DNA of 55,636 bases from an uncultured Sphingopyxis sp. (GCA_936933955.1 CAKZIN010000085.1:1-55636), one strand, 5' to 3'; positions 25,247-35,042 are shown, counted from the first letter of the stretch. Notes: generated by a model not told the origin, from the letters alone. Numbers and translations are program-made.

Positions 25247-26179
25247 GTGACGCCAGAGCACTTCGAACTTCAATATCTCCGTCTGATGCGCCGCGTCTGG
25301 GAAGAGGGCGACGAGCGCCTCGACCGCACTGGGGTCGGAACGCGATCGCTGTTCGGCGAGACGCTGAGGTTCGACCTGCGCGATGGGCGTTTGCCACTTC
25401 TCACCACCAAGCGAGTCTACTGGAAGACCGCCGCTCGCGAACTGCTATGGTTCCTCTCCGGCGGTCGGAACATTCGGGAGCTGGTGACGCAGGGCGTGCG
25501 CATCTGGACCGACTGGCCGCTCGCCAAATATCGAGCCGAGACGGGCGAGGACATCAGCCAGGAGGAGTTCGAAGCGCGGATCGTCGCCGATGCGGCGTTC
25601 GCGGAGCGCTGGGGCGACCTCGGCCCTGTGTACGGCGCCCAGTGGAGGCGATGGCCACGCTACGTCGAGGGTGATGACGGCTCGGTCAGTCGAGACGCAA
25701 TCGGGCATGACCAGATCGCGGCGATGGTGAAGTCGTTGCGCGAGAACCCGGCCTCGCGGCGGCACATTTTCACCGGCTGGAATGTCGCCGAGCTCGATCA
25801 GATGGCGCTGCCGCCGTGCCACATGACCTATCAGTTCCACGTCACATCCGCAGGCGAACTCAGCTGCCTCTTGCATCAGCGATCGTGCGACGTCGCGCTG
25901 GGCCTACCGTTTAACCTGTTCGAGGCGGCGTTGCTGACAGCGATGCTTGCGCAGCAATGCGACCTCACGCCGCGGGAGTTGCTGTGGGTCGGGGGCGATG
26001 TGCACCTCTACCTCAATCATGGCGAGCTGGTGGCGGAGCAGCTCGCGCGCGTGCCCACCGGGGAGCCGCGGCTGCGCTTGCTGCGCAAGCCGCCGTCGAT
26101 CGACGATTATCGCATCGAGGATTTCGCGGTCGAGGGCTATGCGCCGCACGCGCCGATCAGCGCGCCGATCGCAGTCTAG
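25247..26179 (+). CDS. thyA: Thymidylate synthase
   Basis: Methylates dUMP to dTMP using methylenetetrahydrofolate. Recognisable blocks: DRTGVGTRSLFGETLRFDL, LLTTKRVYWKTAARELLWFL, the catalytic cysteine in MALPPCHMTYQFHV, LHQRSCDVALGLPFNLF, and DVHLYLNHGELVAEQL. A 30-residue insertion (ETGEDISQEEFEARIV) before GPVYGAQWRRW makes it longer than E. coli ThyA, as in many alphaproteobacteria. I place the start at GTG 25247 (310 residues) because homology begins at about EHFELQYL; the frame is open to 25190 and an in-frame TTG at 25211 is another option. The AGAGG before the GTG is too close to be an ideal ribosome site. Confidence 0.93.
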   Translation: MTPEHFELQYLRLMRRVWEEGDERLDRTGVGTRSLFGETLRFDLRDGRLPLLTTKRVYWKTAARELLWFLSGGRNIRELVTQGVRIWTDWPLAKYRAETGEDISQEEFEARIVADAAFAERWGDLGPVYGAQWRRWPRYVEGDDGSVSRDAIGHDQIAAMVKSLRENPASRRHIFTGWNVAELDQMALPPCHMTYQFHVTSAGELSCLLHQRSCDVALGLPFNLFEAALLTAMLAQQCDLTPRELLWVGGDVHLYLNHGELVAEQLARVPTGEPRLRLLRKPPSIDDYRIEDFAVEGYAPHAPISAPIAV

Positions 26180-26184
26180 CCTCG

Positions 26185-26213
26185 CTTGCCCGACCGCGGG
26201 CGTGAGATTAGGG
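26185..26213 (+). promoter_or_regulatory. Candidate bkd operon promoter
   Basis: TTGCCC (26185-26190), 17-base spacer, TAGGGC (26208-26213), 58 bases before the E1alpha start. It begins 6 bases after the thyA stop, which makes the bkd genes a separate transcription unit. Confidence 0.5.
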
Positions 26214-26271
26214 CGAGGACCAAGGTTCCAGCGTGACTCGGATCAAAGGGTCGGGTCGGGGAGAGAAGTTA

Positions 26272-27564
26272 ATGGATAACCCCGCGCCGATCGGCAGCGG
26301 GCGCGAACGTGCCGACAATCTGGCGCCGCTCGAGCTCTACGTGCCTGAACCGCGGTTCCGGCCCGGCGACACCCCCGATTTCAGCAATGTCGATGTCCCG
26401 CCAGTGGGCGCGCTTGGACGACCCGACGTCAACGCAGCGCCGGCGAGCATGCGCGACCACGCCTACGGCCTCGTGCGCGTGCTGGACGACGAGCATCGCG
26501 CGGGCGGGCCCTGGGACCCCCGGCTGTCGACCGATCGCCTGCTCGCCATGCTGCGCGCGATGATGCTGGTGCGCGCTTTCGACGACCGGATGTTCCGCGC
26601 GCAGCGGCAGGGCAAGACCAGCTTTTACATGAAGTCGACGGGCGAGGAGGCGGTGGCGGTGGCCGCCACCATGGCGCTGGCGAGCGACGACATGTGTTTC
26701 CCGAGCTACCGTCAGCAGGGCATCCTCATCACCCGCGGCTACCCGCTGGTGGAGATGATGAACCAGATTTACTCCAACCGCCGCGACCCGCTGATGGGTC
26801 GGCAGCTGCCGATCATGTACTCATCGAAAGAGCACGGCTTCTTCTCGATCAGCGGTAACCTCGCGACGCAGTATCCGCAGGCGGTCGGCTGGGCGATGGC
26901 GAGCGCGGCCAAGGGCGACAGCCGCATCTCCGCTGTATGGTGCGGGGAGGGCTCGACCGCGGAGGGCGATTTCCACGCCGCCGCGACCTTTGCCGCAGTC
27001 TACAACGCGCCGTGCATCTTGAATGTCGTCAACAACCAGTGGGCGATCTCGAGCTTCTCGGGTTTCGCGGGGGGCGAGCGCACGACGTTCGCGGCGCGCG
27101 CGGTGGGCTACGGCATTGCTGGGCTGCGCGTCGATGCGAACGATCCGCTTGCGGTGTACGCGGCGACGGCGTGGGCGGCGGACCGCGCGCGCACCAACGC
27201 CGGGCCGACGCTGATCGAGCATTTCACCTATCGTGCAGAGGGGCACTCCACCTCCGACGACCCATCCGCCTATCGCGCCAAGGAGGAGTATGCGCAGTGG
27301 CCGCTAGGTGACCCCGTGCTGCGGTTGAAGGCGCATCTGATCGGCCTCGGCGCGTGGGACGAAGAACGGCACGACGCGCTCGCCAAGGAGCTCGCGGATA
27401 CCGTGAAGGTCGCGCAGAAAAGCGCGGAGGAGAATGGTATTCTCGGCCACGGCATGCACCAGCCTAACGAGACCATGTTCGACGATGTATTTGAGGAACT
27501 GCCCCCGCATTTGATGGAACAGCGCGCGGCGAGCGTTGCCGAGCGCGCGGGAGCGAGCGCATGA
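26272..27564 (+). CDS. bkdA1: Branched-chain 2-oxoacid dehydrogenase E1 alpha subunit
   Basis: Thiamine-diphosphate-binding half of the E1 heterotetramer that decarboxylates 2-oxoisovalerate and related oxoacids from Val, Leu and Ile. The long N-terminal extension, MKSTGEEAVAV, CFPSYRQQGILITRGYP, GEGSTAEGDFHAA with NNQWAIS (the ThDP-Mg motif), and FTYRAEGHSTSDDPSAYR (the regulatory-loop region of branched-chain E1) distinguish it from pyruvate E1. The ATG at 26272 has GGGGAGAGAAG directly upstream, giving 430 residues; an in-frame codon at 26233 lacks a site. The stop overlaps the E1 beta start by four bases. Confidence 0.93.
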   Translation: MDNPAPIGSGRERADNLAPLELYVPEPRFRPGDTPDFSNVDVPPVGALGRPDVNAAPASMRDHAYGLVRVLDDEHRAGGPWDPRLSTDRLLAMLRAMMLVRAFDDRMFRAQRQGKTSFYMKSTGEEAVAVAATMALASDDMCFPSYRQQGILITRGYPLVEMMNQIYSNRRDPLMGRQLPIMYSSKEHGFFSISGNLATQYPQAVGWAMASAAKGDSRISAVWCGEGSTAEGDFHAAATFAAVYNAPCILNVVNNQWAISSFSGFAGGERTTFAARAVGYGIAGLRVDANDPLAVYAATAWAADRARTNAGPTLIEHFTYRAEGHSTSDDPSAYRAKEEYAQWPLGDPVLRLKAHLIGLGAWDEERHDALAKELADTVKVAQKSAEENGILGHGMHQPNETMFDDVFEELPPHLMEQRAASVAERAGASA

Positions 27565-28622
27565 ACGCCCCCTCCAATGAGATGAGCGTCGCCGGGCAAG
27601 AGGGCGAAACGCGCACGATGAACATGATCGAGGCGATCAACAGCGCGCTCGACGTTATGCTGGCACGCGATCCCGGCGTCGTGATTTTTGGCGAGGACGT
27701 GGGCTATTTCGGCGGCGTGTTTCGCGCGACTGCGGGCCTTCAAAAGAAGCATGGCAAGCAGCGCGTGTTCGACAGCCCGATCAACGAGTGCGGGATCATC
27801 GGCGTGGCGGTGGGCATGGGCGCCTATGGCATGCGGCCGGTGCCGGAGATTCAGTTCGCCGACTATATCTACCCCGGTCTCGACCAGCTGGTGAGCGAGG
27901 CAGCGCGGCTGCGCTACCGTTCTGCGGGGGATTTCATCTCCCCGATCACGGTGCGCTCGCCCTATGGCGGCGGCATCTTCGGCGGGCAGACACATAGCCA
28001 GTCGCCCGAAGCGATGTTCACGCACGTCGCCGGCATCAAGACCGTCATCCCTTCGACGCCGTATGACGCGAAGGGCCTGCTGATCGCGGCGATCGAGGAT
28101 AATGATCCCGTCGTCTTCTTCGAACCCAAGCGCATCTACAACGGGCCCTTCTCGGGTCACTATGATCGCCCGGTCGAGCCGTGGTCCAAGCACGCGGCGA
28201 GCGCGGTGCCCGACGGCTATTACCGCATCCCGCTGGGTGAGGCGAAGGTGGTGCGCGAAGGCGAGGCGGTGACGCTGCTGACATACGGCACGATGGTCCA
28301 CGTCGCGCTGGCGGTGGTGGAGGAGCAGGGCATCGACGCGGAGGTGATCGACCTCCGCACGCTGGTGCCGCTCGATGTCGCGACGATCGAGGCGTCGGTG
28401 CGCAAGACCGGGCGCTGCCTGGTCGTCCACGAAGCGACGCGCACCTCCGGCTTCGGCGCGGAGCTGTCGGCGCAGGTGCAGGAGCGCTGCTTCTATCATC
28501 TGGAGGCACCGGTGGAGCGGGTGACCGGCTGGGACACGCCGTATCCACACAGCCTCGAATGGGCCTATTTTCCTGGCCCGCAGCGCATTGCCGCTGCACT
28601 CAACAAATTGCTGAAGGACTGA
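27561..28622 (+). CDS. bkdA2: Branched-chain 2-oxoacid dehydrogenase E1 beta subunit
   Basis: Transketolase-like partner of the E1 alpha subunit, completing the ThDP site at the interface. It shows VVIFGEDVGYFGGVFRATAG (ThDP-contacting Glu), FDSPINECGIIGVAVGMGAY, PEIQFADYIYPGLDQLVSE and SPYGGGIFGGQTHSQSPEA, then the C-terminal transketolase domain (AEVIDLRTLVPLD, VVHEATRTSGFGAE). These features place it in the branched-chain E1 beta group. Length is 353 residues. It starts within the stop of E1 alpha and ends two bases before the E2 gene. An internal ATG at 27618 (MNMIEAINSAL) is a possible alternative start. Confidence 0.93.
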   Translation: MNAPSNEMSVAGQEGETRTMNMIEAINSALDVMLARDPGVVIFGEDVGYFGGVFRATAGLQKKHGKQRVFDSPINECGIIGVAVGMGAYGMRPVPEIQFADYIYPGLDQLVSEAARLRYRSAGDFISPITVRSPYGGGIFGGQTHSQSPEAMFTHVAGIKTVIPSTPYDAKGLLIAAIEDNDPVVFFEPKRIYNGPFSGHYDRPVEPWSKHAASAVPDGYYRIPLGEAKVVREGEAVTLLTYGTMVHVALAVVEEQGIDAEVIDLRTLVPLDVATIEASVRKTGRCLVVHEATRTSGFGAELSAQVQERCFYHLEAPVERVTGWDTPYPHSLEWAYFPGPQRIAAALNKLLKD

Positions 28623-28624
28623 CG

Positions 28625-29974
28625 ATGGCCCGCTTCACCTTCCGCCTTCCCGACATCGGCGAAGGCATCGCCGAGGCGGAGATCGTCGCACTCCACGTCA
28701 AGATCGGCGACCGGATCGAGGAAGACCAGCAGATCGCCGACATGATGACCGACAAGGCGACGGTCGAGATGGAATCGCCGGTGTCGGGCACGGTGCTCGA
28801 AATCGGCGGCGACGTAGGCGACGTGATCGCGATCGGTTCGACGCTGATGGTCATCGAGACCGAGGGAGCAGGGGAGGGCGACGCCGAGCCCGCCGTCCCT
28901 CTCACCACCGCCCCTCTCGCCACCGGCGCGGACGAAGACGCGGCGACGGTTGCACCCGACGCCGACGTGGTCGCCGCCGAGAACCCCGGCGTTGCGGAGA
29001 CGACGGCGGCGCAACCGATCGTGTCCGAAGCCGCTCCGCCGCCCGCCGCGCAGGCAACGCCTGTGGAGCGAGCGCCGGTCGCTGCTCCCGCGCCTCAGCC
29101 GCAGTCTCACGTGCGCGTGCTCGCCTCACCGGCCGTCCGCGACCGGGCGAAGTCGCTTGCGGTGGACCTGGCGCAGGTAAAGCCGTCGGAGGATGGGCGC
29201 GTTCGGCATGCCGACCTCGACGCGTTCCTCCGCTATTCGGGCGGCAGCGGCTATGGCGCAGCGACGCCGGCTATGGCGGACGAGGACGTGCGCGTGATCG
29301 GTTTGCGTCGGCGCATCGCGGAGAATATGTCCGCTGCCAAGCGCAACATTCCGCACTTCACCTATGTCGAGGAGGTGGAGGTCACCGCGCTCGAAGCAAT
29401 GCGCGCGGACCTCAACGCCAGCCGCGGGTCGCGCGCGAAGCTGACCGTTTTGCCTTTTCTGATCGTCGGCATCTGCCAGACGCTGCGCGATTATTCGATG
29501 CTCAACGCTCGATACGATGACGAAGCCGGCGTGGTGCGTCGCTCAGGCGCGGTGCACCTCGGCATGGCGACGCAGACCGACGCCGGGCTGATGGTGCCGG
29601 TCATTCGCGATGCGCAGAACAAGAACGTCTGGCAACTCGCGGAGGAGATCGCTCGGCTCGCCGAAGCAGCGCGTTCGGGCAAGGCGTCTTCGCAGGAGCT
29701 GTCGGGCTCGACGATCACCATCACTTCGCTCGGGCCACTGGGTGGGGTGGCTACGACGCCCGTCATAAACCGGCCGGAGGTCGCGATCATCGGCCCCAAC
29801 CGCATCGTCGAAAGGCCGGTGTTCGTCGATAGCGATAGCGACCGTGTGCGCCGTGCAAAGCTGATGAACATCTCGATCAGCTGTGATCACCGGGTGGTCG
29901 ACGGCTGGGACGCGGCGAGCTTCATTGGCGACCTCAAGCGACGGCTCGAAGCGCCGGTGCGCCTGTTCGCCTAA
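28625..29974 (+). CDS. bkdB: Branched-chain 2-oxoacid dehydrogenase E2 (dihydrolipoamide acyltransferase)
   Basis: Acyltransferase core of the branched-chain complex. A lipoyl domain (1-80) carries the lipoylated K44 in MMTDKATVEMESP. A very long acidic Ala/Pro linker (80-165) leads to the peripheral-subunit-binding domain (166-203, VLASPAVRDRAKSLAVDL), whose usual GTGPxGR turn is replaced by KPSEDGR. The catalytic domain ends with SCDHRVVDGWDAASF (H422, D426). Start at ATG 28625, two bases after the E1 beta stop, gives 449 residues. No E3 gene follows, so lpdA at 13648 is the probable partner. The stop overlaps the convergent barrel-protein gene by four bases (CTAA). Confidence 0.92.
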   Translation: MARFTFRLPDIGEGIAEAEIVALHVKIGDRIEEDQQIADMMTDKATVEMESPVSGTVLEIGGDVGDVIAIGSTLMVIETEGAGEGDAEPAVPLTTAPLATGADEDAATVAPDADVVAAENPGVAETTAAQPIVSEAAPPPAAQATPVERAPVAAPAPQPQSHVRVLASPAVRDRAKSLAVDLAQVKPSEDGRVRHADLDAFLRYSGGSGYGAATPAMADEDVRVIGLRRRIAENMSAAKRNIPHFTYVEEVEVTALEAMRADLNASRGSRAKLTVLPFLIVGICQTLRDYSMLNARYDDEAGVVRRSGAVHLGMATQTDAGLMVPVIRDAQNKNVWQLAEEIARLAEAARSGKASSQELSGSTITITSLGPLGGVATTPVINRPEVAIIGPNRIVERPVFVDSDSDRVRRAKLMNISISCDHRVVDGWDAASFIGDLKRRLEAPVRLFA

Positions 29975-32900
29975 CGCGGGCCCAAGCCGATCCCGGCGAG
30001 CGTCGAGGCGTCGAGCTTCACTCGCAACGTCGCGTAAAACCCGTTGCGGCTGTAGCTCTCCGCATCGAAGTCGCGATCGCGGTAGCCGCGGAAGTTGTAG
30101 CCGAGCGTGAGCGCGGCGTTCTCGAACGGCACCAGCGTCAGCATCGGTCCCGCGGACCAGGCAGATGCGCGGGCATCGGTGCCGGTGCGCACCGATCCCG
30201 CAGCGCCGATCGCGACCCGCTCGTGGAGGTCAAACTGGACGTCGAGGCCGACCACGGCCGACCAGCCCGCCACATCGTCCTGATCGATGCGGTCGCTCGC
30301 ATGCCGCAGCCCGAGATAAGCGCCGATCCGCGCGTTATCGTAGAACCTACCGTCGCGATGGCGTAGCGGATCCCAAGTGAGTGCGGTGGACGACAGCAGC
30401 CGACGCGATGCGACGTCTCCCCCGGTCGCGCCTAACGCCCGGCTGAGATTTGCCTCGCCCATCGGAAGCGCGCCCACCGTACGGTCATCGCGAAACGCGA
30501 ACTTCTGCAACAGCTGCACGCGGCTCTGCTGCGGCCGATGCGCCCAGCTCAGCTCCGCGAGCGTGGCGCGGGCAACGGCGCCGTTGGAGCCCAGCACGTC
30601 GTGGTGCGTGACCAGCGCGCCGAACGCACGCCCCTCGCTTAGCTGACGCAGTGCTCCGAGAGTGAAACCCCAGCGGCGCGCGCTGTCGGCATCGCGATAT
30701 TCGCCTCGGCCGGTGATGCTCCACTGCTCCGAACGCCACGTGGCACCGAGCGTCAGCGCGGTGAAGTCCTCCGTCAGCATCTCCCCCCCGCCGACGAAGC
30801 CGCCGCTCGCCACGGGATGCGCGGGGTCGATGACGTCGGAAAGGTCGATGCCGCCAAGCGTGCGCTGCCCATCGATGCTGGCGTCGATGCTGAGCGTGCT
30901 CGTCACCGCGAAGGATTGCGCCAGACCGTAGGCCGCGAAACTGCGTTGACCGAGCTCCGCGAAGTACTGCTGGCCGCCATTGAGCGACAGCCGTGCGCCT
31001 TCCCAAGGTTCGAGTTCGAAGCCGACCCGTGCCGTGCTAGCCTCGATCGAACCGCCGTTCGCGATTTCGTACGTGCCGACCAGCCGAACGCCCTGCGTCA
31101 CCAGCAGTCGTGCGGAGAGGCTGTGGCGTGCGGGGAAATCGACGCTGTCGTCGTCCCCGGCGATCGCGAAGCTGGTGGACCCCGCAAGCTCCAGCCGGTC
31201 GCCGAACAGCTTCTGCGACGCAGCCAGTTCGGCAATCACCGAGCGGTTACGTTCGCCGTTCTCGAGCTGGTCGTCGGCAATGCTGAGGCCTGCGCGCAGC
31301 GTCGTTCGCTCGCCAGCGCGCCAATCCGCACTCGCGCGGAGCGCGCGGCGCTGCACGTCACGCTGCGTAAAGCGCTCCTGCCACGCGCTGAGGCCCAGCG
31401 TCACGCTGTCGCGCGGGCGCCAGCGAGCGTCGACGCCAAAACGGGTGCTGCCGTCGCCAGCGAGGCCGCTCTGCCCGACGCCGAAGCCCGCATCCCGCCC
31501 GCGCGCATAAGCGAGGAGATCGACCTTGCCGTCGTGACGCTCCACCTCGACCAGCCAGGCCTGCGCGTGTCCGCTCGGCGTCGCGGTCAGCGAACCGTTT
31601 GGACCAGCCGCGGTGGCTGCGGTCGGGTCGCGATCCTCTGCCCGAGAAACGGCGTATTCGGCGCGAACCTCGGTCTTGGCGTCGGGCTGCCAGCGCACGT
31701 CCACTCCGGCGAGGTCGCGGGTGGCGGTTTCGTCGGCGTCGCGCAGCAGAGTGGCGCCCAACGCGAGCGTCGCAGAAGGCCGCCACTCGCCGCGTCCGCC
31801 GACGTTCCAGAAGCTCGCGCCGAGGCCGTCGACCTCGTAATCGGCGATGATAAAGCGTGGGTTGAGCGCCTCGTCGCGGCTCAGCTGGGGCTCGCGGAAG
31901 CGGATGAGCCCGGCGGCATAGTCGATATCGTAGTCGACATAGCGCAGCAGCTCGGCCCGGCTCAGCACGATGTTCGAACGCAACCGGTCGCGCACTTCGA
32001 TGACCACGCGCTCGCTGTTCGGGAGGATGTCGCGGCGGGTGAGGGCGTAGGGCCCAGACAGGCCGTTGGCCTGCTGCTCGTCGCGGCGGTGCGAGAAGCT
32101 GCTCTGGGCGGCAAAGGCCGAAAGGCGCAGCGCCTGGCTCGCGAACTCGAGCTTGCCGCCGGTCATCGCGCGCTGATAGCGGGCGAGCTCCGGCCGATCG
32201 AAGCCAGTGTCGAAGTCGCCGTACATCGCGTAGAAGCCGCGCCGCTCCACCCGCAGGTAAAGGCCGTTCTGCGACGCTGCGTCGTAGCCACTGTCGGCAC
32301 GGTCGCCGTAGAGGGTATAGCTGTCGCGCGGCGCCAACGCCCCGCCGAAGCGCTCGCGGTCGCTGTCCGCATCGCTGTCATAGCGCACGGTTGCTTGCCA
32401 TCCGGCGCCCACCGGGCCGCGCGCAAACAGCGCCACGCGCGCGTCCAGCTCGTTCGAGTTTCCGGTATCACGATCGTCGAGGCGCACGCCGCCGACAGCC
32501 GCCCCCGCTATGCCCGACAGCGTCCATTGCCGAGCCGCTGCGTCGAGCCATGCCTCCACCACCTGCTCGCGCTCGCCGCGCTCCCCGAAGCGGAAGGCTA
32601 GACGCGCAGCACCCGACACGCTGGTCGGCGCGAGCTCGATGTAGGCGATGCCGTCGTCGCCCTCGACGCGCCAGTTGGCGGGTGCGAGGTCGAGCCCCGA
32701 CAGTTGGCGAGCCTGCTCGGCATCGGCGTCCTGTGCGGCGCGATGCGGCGGCATGACGTGGAGGGCGCCCACGACCCCTTGGCGAACCGGATGCCCGTCC
32801 CGATCGGTCAGGCGCACCGCGATGACGGGACGAGACGCTCCATCGGCGACCAGTCGCGAACGAGCGGGCAGGAACTCCGCACTCGCCGCGCTGCCGCTGT

Positions 32901-35013
32901 AGAAGACTTCGCGCGACAGAGTCGTCACCTCGGCGCCACCCTGGTCGGTGATCCGCGCGGCGAGGACGTTGCGGCCTGGGCGCAGCCGGACGGCGCGCCA
33001 TACCGAGACGGCGCGGCTGCGGTCGCTGCTCACCGAAACGCCGTCGAAGGCGATGTCTTCGACGGGTTCGCCGTTGATGGTGAGCGCCACGCGCTGGCTC
33101 GGCAGGTGCCGGATCGCGACGCGGACCACCGGCGCTCGCGGGTTGTGCGTCGCCTGCGGGAAGAGCCAGGCGGCGTCGGATCCGGGCGTGGCGAACCAGT
33201 CGGTCGAGCCGCCGCCTGCCTCGATGTCGCTCGCCACGGTCGGGCGCGCGCTGGTCGGCGCTTCAGCCGCGGCCGGAACTGCAAGCCGGAAGTCAGCGCG
33301 GTAAAGCACGCCCCCTCGACCGTCGATGTGCTGCGACCATCCGCTGAGCGCATTGCGCGACCCGGAGCAGGCAGCGGCCCGCGACTGTGGCGGAAGGGCG
33401 CCGCGGTCGATCGCGACCACGGTCGCACCCCGCCGCACACCCTCGAAATGGTAGCGCCCGTCCCGATCGGTGATCGCAAACTGCCCGTTGGGAAGGATCA
33501 GTCGCACGCCCGGAAGGCCGGGTGCGGTGGAGGGGTCAGCGCTGCAATCGCCCTGCAGCACGCGGCCCACGATGGTTATGCGGTCGGCAAGCGGATCGCG
33601 CACAATGCGCACGCTCGCCACCGATGTCGCGGTGAGGTTCGCTCCCGGCAGCGCGACATTCGCGCTATTCGAAGCGACGCCGCTGCGCGCGTCGAGCCGC
33701 ACTTCGGCGAGGTAGGTCAGCTCGCCCGATGCGCTGGCTGCGAGCGTCGGCAGGGCAACGCTAAACCCGCCGGGAGCGCGCGTGACCGCGATAGGCGCTC
33801 CGTTCCAGCGCACCGTTTCGCTGCGCACGCGCAGTTGCTGCGGGAGTCTGTCCGAAACCGTCGCGCCCGCCGCCGCGACGACCGAATCTCGGTTGGTGAC
33901 GCGGATGCGGAATTGGACGACGTCCCCCGGAGACGCGAGCGAGGTCTGCGCGCGCTTCTCGATAGTGACCCCGGCAGACGGCGGATCGACCGGGACATCG
34001 ACTTCGAACGGGTCGGGGTGGGATAGCTCGAACGGGTTCCCGAACGATGCCGTATTGACGACAAAGGCGCCCCCGCCGGGCCGCGTCAGGGTGGCGATCT
34101 GCGCGGGTGAGGCCAGCGATGGCGCGCGATAGGTGCCAGGCGGCGTGACAACGACGCGATAGCGACCGGGCGGCACGAGTGGGAAGCGGAAGCCGCCCTC
34201 CGGCGGATCGTAGCGGGTGCCGCCACTGTCTTGCAGGCTCGCGCCGCTCTGCACCACGTTGGGGTGAGCAGATACGCCATCATCGCCGAACACGGCGGCG
34301 TCCTCGCCGCTGTCCGCCAGCACCAGCGAGACGGTGGCGCCGTTCACCGGCGCGCCGGTGCGGCTGTCGAAGACGATGCCAAAGGGGTCGACAAGCAGGC
34401 GCGCGGTGGTGCGGCCGATGACCGTTCCGTCTGCCAGCGACATGACGAGCGCCGTCCCGCCCCGGTCGAGTCCAAGCCGACAATTGCCGCTGGTCTTATC
34501 GCTACTCGCGCGGAGGAGGCCCGCAAACTCGCCCGAATTGGCGTCGGTTTCCACCATCTGGATGGTTTCGCGATCGCCGTCAGCCGTCGTGACGACCATG
34601 GTAAATCGGTCGATCGCCAGCGGATTGAGGTTCGCGGAGGGGCGGGTGACCGTGAACACCATCGCCTGATTACGGTGGAAGCTGTCCTCCGGCGTCACGC
34701 GGACCTGCTTGCGCTCCGCGACGGTCGCATCAGGCAGCGCCCCGCAGCTCGACGCATCGAGTGCAAGACCAGCGCCGGCGCCACCGGTCATCCGGTTGAG
34801 CAGCGGCGTGGTCGGCGCCTGAGAGGTGCCACCGACTTCGATCGTCACGCGGTTCGACTGGACTGCAAAGCCGCGTCCTGAGCCCGACCAGCGCGCCTGC
34901 GCGACGTTCTCGACGGTGCGAGCGGGCGCGGCCTGCGCGTATGCGGCTCCACCCGCCGCGAGCAGCGCTCCGCCCGAAAGCGCCTTCCAGAGGAGGTGAA
35001 GCGACCTGGTCAT
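29971..35013 (-). CDS. Giant outer-membrane protein: DUF11, carboxypeptidase-like and invasin-like domains plus large beta-barrel
   Basis: A 1680-residue exported protein, unrecognised as a named family. A signal peptide (cleavage near AYA-Q, residue 27) is followed by beta-rich regions; a Cna-B-like segment (about 205-300); a DUF11 repeat domain (350-475, GVTIEKRAQTSLASPGDVVQ); a carboxypeptidase-regulatory-like domain (480-545, with TDRDGRYHFEGV); and an invasin/Big-1-like domain (718-820, ADGASRPVIAVRLTDRDGHP). From about 830 to the end, alternating hydrophobic strands with aromatic girdles (YDSDADSDRERFGG, RGFYAMYGDFDTGFD) suggest a large beta-barrel. The C-terminal residue is Arg, not Phe. 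It is the last gene of a four-gene exported-protein operon. The ATG at 35013 has no obvious ribosome site, and a 9-bp hairpin lies 30 bases upstream. Confidence 0.8.
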   Translation of the reverse strand: MTRSLHLLWKALSGGALLAAGGAAYAQAAPARTVENVAQARWSGSGRGFAVQSNRVTIEVGGTSQAPTTPLLNRMTGGAGAGLALDASSCGALPDATVAERKQVRVTPEDSFHRNQAMVFTVTRPSANLNPLAIDRFTMVVTTADGDRETIQMVETDANSGEFAGLLRASSDKTSGNCRLGLDRGGTALVMSLADGTVIGRTTARLLVDPFGIVFDSRTGAPVNGATVSLVLADSGEDAAVFGDDGVSAHPNVVQSGASLQDSGGTRYDPPEGGFRFPLVPPGRYRVVVTPPGTYRAPSLASPAQIATLTRPGGGAFVVNTASFGNPFELSHPDPFEVDVPVDPPSAGVTIEKRAQTSLASPGDVVQFRIRVTNRDSVVAAAGATVSDRLPQQLRVRSETVRWNGAPIAVTRAPGGFSVALPTLAASASGELTYLAEVRLDARSGVASNSANVALPGANLTATSVASVRIVRDPLADRITIVGRVLQGDCSADPSTAPGLPGVRLILPNGQFAITDRDGRYHFEGVRRGATVVAIDRGALPPQSRAAACSGSRNALSGWSQHIDGRGGVLYRADFRLAVPAAAEAPTSARPTVASDIEAGGGSTDWFATPGSDAAWLFPQATHNPRAPVVRVAIRHLPSQRVALTINGEPVEDIAFDGVSVSSDRSRAVSVWRAVRLRPGRNVLAARITDQGGAEVTTLSREVFYSGSAASAEFLPARSRLVADGASRPVIAVRLTDRDGHPVRQGVVGALHVMPPHRAAQDADAEQARQLSGLDLAPANWRVEGDDGIAYIELAPTSVSGAARLAFRFGERGEREQVVEAWLDAAARQWTLSGIAGAAVGGVRLDDRDTGNSNELDARVALFARGPVGAGWQATVRYDSDADSDRERFGGALAPRDSYTLYGDRADSGYDAASQNGLYLRVERRGFYAMYGDFDTGFDRPELARYQRAMTGGKLEFASQALRLSAFAAQSSFSHRRDEQQANGLSGPYALTRRDILPNSERVVIEVRDRLRSNIVLSRAELLRYVDYDIDYAAGLIRFREPQLSRDEALNPRFIIADYEVDGLGASFWNVGGRGEWRPSATLALGATLLRDADETATRDLAGVDVRWQPDAKTEVRAEYAVSRAEDRDPTAATAAGPNGSLTATPSGHAQAWLVEVERHDGKVDLLAYARGRDAGFGVGQSGLAGDGSTRFGVDARWRPRDSVTLGLSAWQERFTQRDVQRRALRASADWRAGERTTLRAGLSIADDQLENGERNRSVIAELAASQKLFGDRLELAGSTSFAIAGDDDSVDFPARHSLSARLLVTQGVRLVGTYEIANGGSIEASTARVGFELEPWEGARLSLNGGQQYFAELGQRSFAAYGLAQSFAVTSTLSIDASIDGQRTLGGIDLSDVIDPAHPVASGGFVGGGEMLTEDFTALTLGATWRSEQWSITGRGEYRDADSARRWGFTLGALRQLSEGRAFGALVTHHDVLGSNGAVARATLAELSWAHRPQQSRVQLLQKFAFRDDRTVGALPMGEANLSRALGATGGDVASRRLLSSTALTWDPLRHRDGRFYDNARIGAYLGLRHASDRIDQDDVAGWSAVVGLDVQFDLHERVAIGAAGSVRTGTDARASAWSAGPMLTLVPFENAALTLGYNFRGYRDRDFDAESYSRNGFYATLRVKLDASTLAGIGLGPR

Positions 35014-35042
35014 GGTTAATCGCGACGGGCGTGAGCAGCGCC

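Noticed and set aside
30817..32601. A 594-codon open frame on the plus strand opposite the giant barrel gene
   Set aside because: Composition is His/Arg/Ala-rich with no domain, signal or ribosome site; it is a shadow of codon bias in the high-G+C gene on the other strand.
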